From the NCBI GenBank assembly GCA_032191485.1, contig JAVDOI010000007.1, positions 12,985,680 to 13,049,679 of the forward strand: a DNA stretch of 64,000 nt, given 5' to 3'. The position numbers and the translations under genes were made by a program. This document shows, in pieces, positions 50,401 to 60,946 of the stretch. The stretch comes from Leptoclinus maculatus (taxonomy: Eukaryota > Chordata > Actinopteri > Perciformes > Stichaeidae). Below the pieces are notes generated by a model. The model was not told where the DNA came from and made no database searches. It worked only from the letters and a program-made list of their open reading frames with translations. Numbering within the stretch: the stretch's first letter is position 1; each line of letters starts with the position of its first letter.

Positions 50401-53400
50401 TATATCAGAGTACTCAGAGAGGATCATCAAGTTCAATCACCTCGACAGCGGTAAGAGCCCCCCCCCCCCCCCCCCCCTCCTCTCCTTTCTGAAGACACTG
50501 CACTTTATCTGCAGTGAAAGGAGCAACAGACAGTCGTGACAGACATAGTGAATGAGGAGCAGAGAGGGAAGGCTGGCCGATACGCATGAGGATAAAAAGA
50601 AGACGATTTTGTGTTCATCATTCCGTACTGCACTGGGCCGTAATTGCACAAACATTCTGCCAATTTATGGAACTTCAAAGCATATGTTTTCAATCATAAC
50701 ACCTCTGTAGCTTCTGGGGGAAAAAATGACACCAAAGCTACTGACTGTGCATCTACTAAATGATCCATAAACCAACCTGTCAGCCAATGTTCTGTCTATA
50801 AGCCTATGAATATCAAGTATGCACAAGTAATTGAAAGGACAGTGAACACTACGTTTCAAGCAGGAACACATCCCCAGTTGGAGTAACAGGGCTCGCATGT
50901 CATTCTGACAGACACTTTGTATCACCAGGTAGACTCTTCAATAACTTATCGGCAAAGCAGAGAAAAAAAGCTGATGTCAGCTAATATCTGGGAGGGCAAT
51001 GATCCACTCCTCCACTGTAAACCCCAGCAGGCTTGATTTCCATAAGAACACCCTGGCTGCCATGGTAGCACATACTCTATGTACCTGTTTCTTTCTGTCT
51101 CACACAGCAGTTTATTTCTTGCAGGCAGTGATACAATATTGTCACGTACTGTCTCATAATAAACTTGAGACTTAAATCTGCTTTCGACTTGTCCTACATA
51201 TTCATTCATACACTTCTATAGGCATGATCATTCCTACATTTCAGCGTGAGACACTTTTCTGTCCGCCAAAATACGAGAACTGATTATGACCCAAAAATAT
51301 GTGTCGTGTGTTGCAGTGATCACCATCTTCAAGGGCAAGGTGGAGGAGGTGGAGCTTCCTGTTGAGAAGGTTGACATCATAATATCTGAGTGGATGGGCT
51401 ACTGCCTCTTCTACGAATCCATGCTGAACACCGTCATCTTTGCCAGGGACAAGTGGCTGGTAGGATGTGTGGAGTGTGTGTTGATGTGTGTATAGACATG
51501 ATATGTAAGTTTATCCTGCATTAACATCAGTAACAAATATCCCAGGGACAAAATTAACCCGTCGCTGCAGCAACCATGAAATAAATCACAATAATAGTTC
51601 GCAAATACTGTAACCATCCTGGCATCATATCGCTAGAGTGCAGTATCTAGAGCTTAAGGCTGAAATGTATTGTTTAAAAAAATGAACTGATCATCAAACA
51701 GTCAAAATTAAATTCACAGCTATCGGTATTAAATTAGTAGCTATCTAGTCTTTAAGTACTACTTGCAACCCTTCTTCATAAAACATAAAACAATCCAATA
51801 ATTGAAAGAACAGCAAACAGTAGACCAAAGTTCCTCAACTTTATTAATGTATTTTTTAAGGTGCAATATACAGGATTCAGAGCATTAATATAGCAGCAAG
51901 CAACTATTTGCTATGTAAAGATATAGTGGAGTGACGTCTACCTGAACAGAGAATGAAGTCGCTCATAGCCGGACCGGCCGCGCTGGCTTTTAGTGCATGT
52001 TAGTGCACGTGAGCGTGCACCACTGGTTAGCCTACGGCCGCTGCTCTGCACTGCTCTCATACGGCGGTTACAGCTGATAACGCCGTCCCCGACCAATGTT
52101 GTCGTTGCGGAATTGTTGCACACACCCTCCGGTTCCGCCTCAGGTAAACACTCTTAGCTCCGTCAGCACTGTCGCCGTAGTTTGCACTGTTAGCGCTGTT
52201 GGCACCGTTGGCTGCAAGCTGCCAGCTCAGCCGTCGCCCTGGTGAGAGCCGTTGAGAGAGAAATGCTTCCAATCTCGTATTCAGCGCCTTTAATATACTC
52301 CACTCAAAAATGCAATGATCATTACATTAACAGAAAGAAAACAAGCAAGGATAGGAAAGACTTATTATATTAATAAGAAGTCTATAATATTTGCAGGAAT
52401 GTTGCATAAACCACTTATATTATTGTTTATTATCTTCTGTGATTGGAAAATAATAGTTATAGTGTTATACATCATAAACAGCTCTTCTAATTCAGTCTGC
52501 GCACAGAGGGAACACGAACATTCAATAATTTAAGGTTGGTACTTGGCTGAGGAATTAAATGCCCCTGATGCTGTGATGTCGACCTTTTATAATGTGTGTT
52601 CAGGATTAATTGCAGTCATTTCTTTGCCTCGTTTGTCAAACAGAAACCCGGCGGATTAATGTTTCCTGATCGCGCCTCTCTGTACGTGGTGGCCATAGAG
52701 GACAGGCAGTACAAAGACTTCAAAATACATTGTGAGTTCAGTGTGAGTGTGTGTAAGTGGGGCTGCATAATGTAATACGTGTGTATTACCTGAGCCTGGA
52801 CTGTGAAATGACACAGTGCTGTCCCTGGTGTCCTCTGCGTGGCTCTTGGGTGGTTGTAACCAGGATTTGCATTGTAAGTGAACCGCAGGTGTAGAACACC
52901 GTCCACACCTCCGCATTGCACTCACACGAATGTGTTCATACTCACACGCGACCTTTCCAGCTCTGCAAATGATTTTGAACTTTTCCTCAGACATAACACT
53001 GGGGGTGATAATTGAGTTAGTTTTTCTGCTGGAGTCATTGTGAAGCCAGTGCACAGCCTAAAATGACAACAGTCATGCAAACAGAACAATAGCCAACAGG
53101 CCTCCTACTCACACTCCCCCATACATCTGGGAAATTATGAAAACCACACTGCACCATGAGAAAGTCATTATCACATTGGCTCACTGCTATGCAAAGCTTT
53201 CCAATGATGTCTGGATACCATTAGAAGTTTAACACACAGCCAGTCTGAGTGGTGAGACAAGTATATCGACCAAACACTTTTTCTCTGCTGGCCAAGACGA
53301 CCTTTAGACTGAGTCAGAAGTGGACTTCGGAAGCACTCCAGTATTCTAAGAGCATCCTATGGACATTAGTGTGACTCTGGGCTGAAAACTGCCCTAGTTA

Positions 53401-56400
53401 AGTGGGCAGCATGTTATTCAAATAGAGCTCATAACAATTCCGTGGGGGTTTGTGACCTGCTCGTTATCACCAGCTTCCCTGCGCTCTAAAGTAGTTCTCT
53501 CCTATTGGATCATGATAGAGACGTTTGCTCACACACTATCTTAAGGGGCTTAATGAATAATGTATGGAATGATTTAGCAAAAGCTGCAAGGATATTCAAG
53601 GCAAGAGTGTGGGCTGCGCTCAAAGAGGCTCATGTTTACAAATCATCCCCCGAGTACAAAGTGACTTTCATCCGTCAAAATGAAAATGGGGGTCTCACTC
53701 TGGGGGTCGTATATATCAGATTATTCTGGGAAGCTCTACGAGTAAGACTGAGACTATTGTTGTTTTACAGCTGCGGCCCAACTGTTTGCATCTCCGGTGG
53801 CTTTTCCCCACCCTAGAACACTGAACAAACTGAATCGAAACTTGGAAAGAAGAAAACTTTAGTCATTTGTTTTCATTTTACAAAAAACAACTGAGAACAT
53901 GCTGGCAAAGTAACTCAATCATGCTGTATTTACCAGGGTGGGAGAACGTGTATGGCTTTGACATGACCTGTATCCGTAATGTGGCCTTGAAGGAGCCACT
54001 GGTGGACGTAGTGGACCCCAAACAGGTGGTGACAAACGCCTGCCTCATCAAGGTTGGTAAAATATTTCAGCTAATGGCAAAAAATGGATTCATCACAGAG
54101 CCTGACCAACTGTCAGCTGTAGAACCAATGCAGTGCAAATGAGAGTTGACGTTGGTGTATACAGTTGGATTACAATGTCAGTTATTCTCAGATGTCAGAA
54201 ATATCTAAAACAACTATTGGATGGATTGGCGTGTAATTGGGTACAGATGTTCATGGTGCCCAGATGATGAATCCTGATTGATTGCCATAAATTGTTGCGC
54301 ACACATTCATTTTCCCCTCAGGATGAATTTTTCCATAACTTTGGTGATTCCTTAACTTTTCATCGAGCATCCTCTTTTGATCAAGATGAGTCCAATACTT
54401 TGGATTATGACTAAATACATGCAAAACAAATGAAATCCCCATCAGCCTCAACTGAACTTTGTGTTTGGTGTTAAAATGTTAGCATGCTAAGACACGAAAC
54501 TAAGATGGTTATCATGGTAATGATTGCACCTGCTTAGCATCAGCACGTTAGCATTGCTGACATTAGCTTTTAGCGTCAAGCACCACCGTGCGTAAATACT
54601 GCCCTCACGGGCAATCATCAATGTTCAGATTAACATTTTTCCAGAGCCCTTTTAGAACTTTTGTCCACGTCAGTTGCGTCGGTGACAGCCGTTGAGAAAA
54701 CTACATGGTCCATTTAATAGCTTTTCTAGGGCTTTCAGTCATATCCCCACAACTTTTGAGCTAACACGTACATCAAAAACCTTACAGTGCTCAGAAGAAA
54801 TGTTAATCTCAACATGTACAGGGCGAACTCCATCTACTGATGAAGTAGATGGCAGTGAGATTGTTTTCTCACCTTTACATTACTGATTATTAACAAGGTA
54901 TTCTGATTATGTCATTATATTCTACAATATCAACACATTAGAAGTTGTCCCATAGACAATGCTGAGTAAGATGGCTACTATAAACTATAATGCAGAGTTG
55001 CCAGCATGATTGCAGTGGTAAAACCCACCCACATTAACTACAAGTGAAATAATTGGTAAACATACAGTATGGCATGCTGTGGCTGGTTTGAGTGCAACCT
55101 TGATGTGTGGCTGTTGCCCTGTCTGTGCCTCTCACTGCGAGGATTAGACTGATAAGGCTGCCGTGCATGTCAATGGCAGCCCGTCTAGTCCTTCTGATTG
55201 TGGTCCTTGTCATACTGACCTTCTTAGCGCTGGTATTGATTGGACGGCTCTGCCCCGTCTCACCTCTGTCTCGGTGAAAATTGCTTTGTGATCACACCTT
55301 GACTACAGTGTTGCTGATTGTCAAGCATCCACTTTTTTCCCCCTCTGATATCAGACAGCCTTTCATTTTAAAAGCAGCGAGATATTACACAAATCAAGCA
55401 ACGAGATCAGTCATGACATTTTAATAAAAATATCTATGAAGCTGATGAGAATGCTGCTTGTCTTGGGATCTTGTGAAGAAAAGAAAAACGAAGCCTCACC
55501 CCAATGGTACCCTGCTGACAAGCTTTATTGTCTTTAAATGGATTACTGACCGACCTCATTAAAGTTGTATAGCTGAGGAGTAGCACACAGAGGACCTCGT
55601 GTTATTAAACTGTTGCTTGAAACTTTGGTAGCAATACTCACTGAGGATCAAGACCAAGTATTATCCTGCAGAAATAAGCACCTGCGTGACAGGGCTCTTA
55701 AATCTGTTATTTTGCATTCAGAGTAATTGCAAGGGTGTAAACATTATACTGCATTATAGTCTTAAACTTTGAAATGTGACTATGAGAAGTTTATACCGCA
55801 TGACTAGAGTAAATATCTGGTAAATGTGTTTATGGGAGTGAAGACAGCAGGGGGAATCTGACATTAATATTGCATTGTTTTTTATGCCAGCAAACAGAAG
55901 GCTCATTCCTCCACGGCCAATGTGGCATCTGGCACCAAAGCTAGCAGTGACTGTCTAATATAGCCGATGGCAGAAGAAAGATGGTTATCACACCTCTGCC
56001 TACATGTTTACCCCTGCAGGGCACTGTGTGTTTTCAGGTGGGCTGCACTCCCCTGTGTTTCTCAGTGTTCAAAGCTACATGATATGTTGGCGCAGTGCCA
56101 TTCACCCGACGGGAAACCAGGATCTGGAACAACATGTTCTTCTCTGAACCGGGCCTAGTGGGACGATGGGTTATCAGATACCCTGTTAAACTGACTGGAA
56201 TCAGGGGACATTCAAGCACCATGCATGAATAACAACTGGAGCCTCACAACAGTTAGAGCTCCCAGGACGACCCCAGTCCCCTTATCCTTGTATTCTTGAT
56301 TGTCATTAGGATCTTGGCACAGTGCCACTGGAGTATAATGGTGACCCTATATCTTTCTACAGGTAGAAGCTGTACTGTATTTCTTGGTGTTGTTTTTTGG

Positions 56401-58408
56401 TCTCCTTAATGTCATGTATTTGGCAGTACATATAACATTTTCTTGATTTTTTTTTTTTAGATTGTTGTAAGGTTGCAAGATCATTAGTTGGAGGTTTGAA
56501 TGGGGAAACTGGTCTGGTTGAAGTACGACATTGGCATTTTTGGAAATATGCGTGGACATGTCTGCACCCTAAAAATCCAGCTGACACCAGCAGCAGCTTA
56601 GCATGGTTTAGTCCTAAGGCTGGAAACAGGGGAACACAACTAGCTTGGCTCAGTTATTAGAATGTGACATCTTGGTTGTCTAATCCAAAACATGTTTCAA
56701 CACTTTAGTTTTTGTGCAGTTTTTAAGCCGGCGGGCTGTTACTCCATTCTCAGTCTCAGTCTGCTAAGCTAACCAGCTGCTTGCGGTAGCTTCATATTTA
56801 ACATGCAGCCATTAGAGCGGCATCTTCTCAACTAACTCTGGGCTAGCTAACACATGTGCATACCGTACTTCCCAAAATACCCTTTAAAAAGACAACACTG
56901 TGAATGGGGAGAGTTTAATGTGGTCAATGGTTTGTGGTGTCAGTTTTGTTCATGTGCTCCAGATATTTAAGAGTTCATCTCTTTACTCCCGCAGGAGGTG
57001 GACATCTACACAGTGAAGCTCGAGGACCTCACATTTACCTCAGCATTCTGCCTGCAGATCCAGAGGAACGACTACATCCATGCACTGGTCACCTACTTCA
57101 ACATCGAGTTCACCAAGTGTCACAAGAAGACTGGTTTCTCCACCGGTAGGATGCCTCACACACTGTCTGTTACTTTACATACAGGGATCTGTGTGTGTGT
57201 GTGTGTGTAGCTGTAAAGCATTAGAGCTTTTTTTTATTACCAGCCCTCACAGCAATAACACAGCACCACCCAGAGGTCAGGTTCAGTATTACTCTATTCT
57301 GACAGCACAGCAGAATGGATACTTCACTTATAGTTGGCAAGTTTACTTGCCAATGGGCAACTAGAGCCTCTGGCATCATGTTGTAGGTGAATTGTGGGGT
57401 ATGGCTCATGCGGGTAGTAAGCACTTCATACACTACTGCAGGAGGAGGCAAAATGTAAGAACAAGGGAGGATGTTACTGGACGTGTTTCATACAAACTGG
57501 AACCACATTTCACTTCAGTGGACAGACAAAAAACATCCAGAAGCAAAGTTGAGGTAGAAGTGAATGCTCCAAGAAGCATGAAATCAAAACCATCAGTTGG
57601 GCAGGTTCACTACTAGACCGTTGCAGTATTAATGTAGCCAAAGTCAAGGAGGAGTACAAAGCTCTAATGTGGTTTGTGTTGAGACGTTGAAGGCATCTAT
57701 CACAATAATAAGTGTCATTGTCACTTTACATTACAGCAATTCAGATCAGGCTGGTTGACATGATCCAAACAGAGCTGGACTAGAGTGAGCACAAGGGACG
57801 TTGTGTCAAAACCTGTGTGTGACTGACCTCTAGTGGTAGTGTTGAAATGATATGTACAGCAGAATGTATTACTCTAAAGTTGGTTTGAACAGTATATATG
57901 TCTGCCCTCTGGTACTGATACTCTTTTATTTATCAAACTATGGTATCATCACACCATTGCATCTTTTCCATAAAGAACTATACTTATATACAATAATTTC
58001 TTGACCTAAGCTTTCTCAGCCCTATACCCACTTCGCCTCTATTGATTTTCTGTTTGTCTATCAAGCAAGTTTTCCAATGTCAGACCTGAGGACTCCTGGT
58101 CTGCCAAAACTTTAAGATACAGATACAGCATAAGAAACGCAGCTTGTCAGTGTCTCTTTTGAACTCTGCCCAAAAAACGGAGAGCCCGGCCTGTGCAGCA
58201 GCCATGGTGATTGGCTAGCCCTTCCATCTATGGACTCAGAGAGAGAGCTCGTCTTTGAAGGCAACGCCACCATGCTGGCAGAAATTCAATTTTAAAGGTT
58301 ACTGAACTTTTGAGTCTCTGTAAAGCCATCGGTAATGTTCAGGGCACTGGGGGATGCTCACACTTATTTTGGGGGGCTGGGGTGTCAGATTTGACCTGTC
58401 TGTGTTTC

Positions 58409-58448
<40 letters not shown>

Positions 58449-60879
58449 AACATATACACATAGATGAGTGCACATAAGGTGGCACAATAGACACAAAGTG
58501 ATGAAAGAAGATTGACTCGAGCAGAAGCGGAGAGGTCAAGAATGCAGTCATGCATTTCTTGCCTTTTTCCTTCCACTCTTAGTCTTGAACTCAAGTGGAT
58601 CTACTTGCTCTTTTTGCACAATTGCTTCACAGCTAGAAGGACGCAGACTGGGTTCAATGCCTCGGCTCTTCCTCTGTGTGCTTAATCTCATCCTGACATT
58701 CACGCCAGGTAGATAGAAGCTCGTATTGCTGTAAATCTCTAGTAGCCCCATGACGGACTGACAACCTGTCCATGGTGTCTCTGTGCCTTCTGCCCGGCGT
58801 TTGCTGGCATAGACATCAGATCCTTGGGGATACTGAAGAGGGTTAACTGGGTAGAGAAATAAAAGACAAGAGGATGACATATCTACTGTTCTCAGTCGTT
58901 TAGTTGGTGTGTTGCCAAAGTTTAAACCTTTGTTGGTTCAGCTTTCTTATCAGGAACACACAAGTTTAAGTTGGCTGGACTGCTGCTGGCTTGCTTGTTG
59001 GTTTTTAGCCCGGTGGCTAGGCTAGGCTAGGTCGCTATTGGTCTGGTCTATTATGATTCTTAAGCTTTTTAGCACTTTTAAGGACTTTTATTGTCGATCT
59101 AAAGAAGATGTCGGCACTTAATTTACTTGGGCGGACTGCACGTGCGATGTCCGAGTGTGGATCTCGCCATCTTACCGTTTCTAAACTGAAGGAAAGCGTC
59201 GCTTGACTGGAAGCCGAGCTCAGAGAGAAAGACCAGCTTGCCCAGGCAAAACATGGCGCAGTCCTGGGCTCCTCTGGCTGCCTCGGCTGGACCGCGACAG
59301 GTCTGATCCCACTCCATCATCACAGGAGCTCCAGACTTGAGAAGACCTGTTTCTTCTTTGCCATGTCCCAGCGGAGGCATGGGCACTTGTCGGTGGGGGT
59401 AGCATGAGGCCTCCGGTGAGTTCAACTACATGTCATGGACGTATAAAGTGCCAAACGGAGCACTACATGTGGCCCACATGTGGAAACATTGTGCAAAGGT
59501 TCGTCCGCGGGGTATTGATTTTTCCACAGACGGGGAAGCCCTGAGCCTCTTCCTCCGCTGCTCCTCATCATCAGCGACCCAATAGCAGCTGTGACCTTCT
59601 GCCTTCCAGGTGCAATGGTTTTCTGATATTTTACCAGGTATTCTTACAACCTACACTCGTGTCCAAAAGGTCATTGCTCATGTTGGCACTAACTACACCC
59701 TTTTAATATGATTTTTTATAGATAAATACGGTCCCTTCCTCTCTGTTAATCGCGGCATAGGACGTTTCAGCCGGCTCCTTCAGCCCCAACACCTGGTCAC
59801 CTCCCATGAGCCTGTTGTCTGTAATTTCAAATGCAACCTAATAGCACGTAATGATTTTTCTTCCTTTAGAGTGCCCATGTTTAAACTTGGTGCCTCACTC
59901 CCGGTCACATTTGCTGTAATTTATTGCGCTCCTAAACCAGCTCCCTGAATTTCTACCTTGTATTGTATTAAATAATGATAGAATAGTTATTTGTAGTGAT
60001 TTTGATATTCACGTTGACTAATCAACATGCCCTTGCTACTGATTTTTTTAAATAACACTTCTTCTTTCAACATTCAACAACACAAAACTGATAATCTTGG
60101 CCACACTCTAGACCTAGACTTTAGTCTGTGGAAAGCATAGACATGTTTGTATCTGACCACCAATGTATTGTCCCTTTGGTACCCTCTGGTACTGCATTAG
60201 ACTGGTTCTCGTCATAACACGTTTTGTGTCTCGATTAACAACTTCATGTCGTCTTTTTCCCATATCAAGTATGGTGTGCATCAAGGGTCTATTCTTGGAC
60301 CACTTTTGTTCTCCTTTATATACGCTCCTCTTGTGTCATTAATTAAAGAATTAATTGATTAGTTGATTAATATTATAAAGAATTCAAATGTAACAGACGG
60401 CTTTCTTAATGGCTGAACAATAATTTACTAATGCTTTGTATATCAGTTTTAAGCAATTAACAAGAGCAACCTTTGGATAGGCAGATAGTGGAAAAACCCT
60501 ATTATGTCTCTCAAATTCTAATGAATCAGCAGTTAGAAATGTCAAGTAACTGATTAAGAATTTATCGTTTCTCTGCCTTTGTAAACGTAAATAAGCTGTT
60601 AAAAACTAAGTTTTGATTCTCTGCAGCCCTTTACCAAAAGGTAGGGTTGTCTTTCAGTCATTGTGGGCTAAACACCAGCTAAAAGGGTTATTTCACAACC
60701 TGGCAACCAGTAAACAATTTTAATAAATGGTTTATGACTGATCTATAAAGCATCAATACATGATTTATAAACCATGACTAACATCATAAGTTACAACTTC
60801 TAAATCATTTATAAAGGCTGCTTTATTAGAATGTGGTACCATTTTGTTAGAATATTAAAATGACTGATGTACATTATAA

Positions 60880-60946
<67 letters not shown>

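Larger units (their letters stand above)
54053..56994 (+). other. prmt8: prmt8 intron 7 (2942 bp)
   Basis: GTTGGT donor and CCCGCAG acceptor. Contains an inverted GCTAAC-type repeat, a further probable repeat at about 54640-54895 and an AGTCTTTATGC-type repeat near its end. The middle, 54.9-56.5 kb, is unrecognised. Confidence 0.9.

Noticed and set aside
52057..52272. Frame with Ala-Asn repeats on the - strand
   Set aside because: Translation of the GC-rich dispersed repeat, not a gene.
53505..53816. 103-codon frame in prmt8 intron 6
   Set aside because: Not recognised and not flanked by usable splice sites in phase; exon 6 joins exon 7 directly to give the expected PRMT8 sequence.
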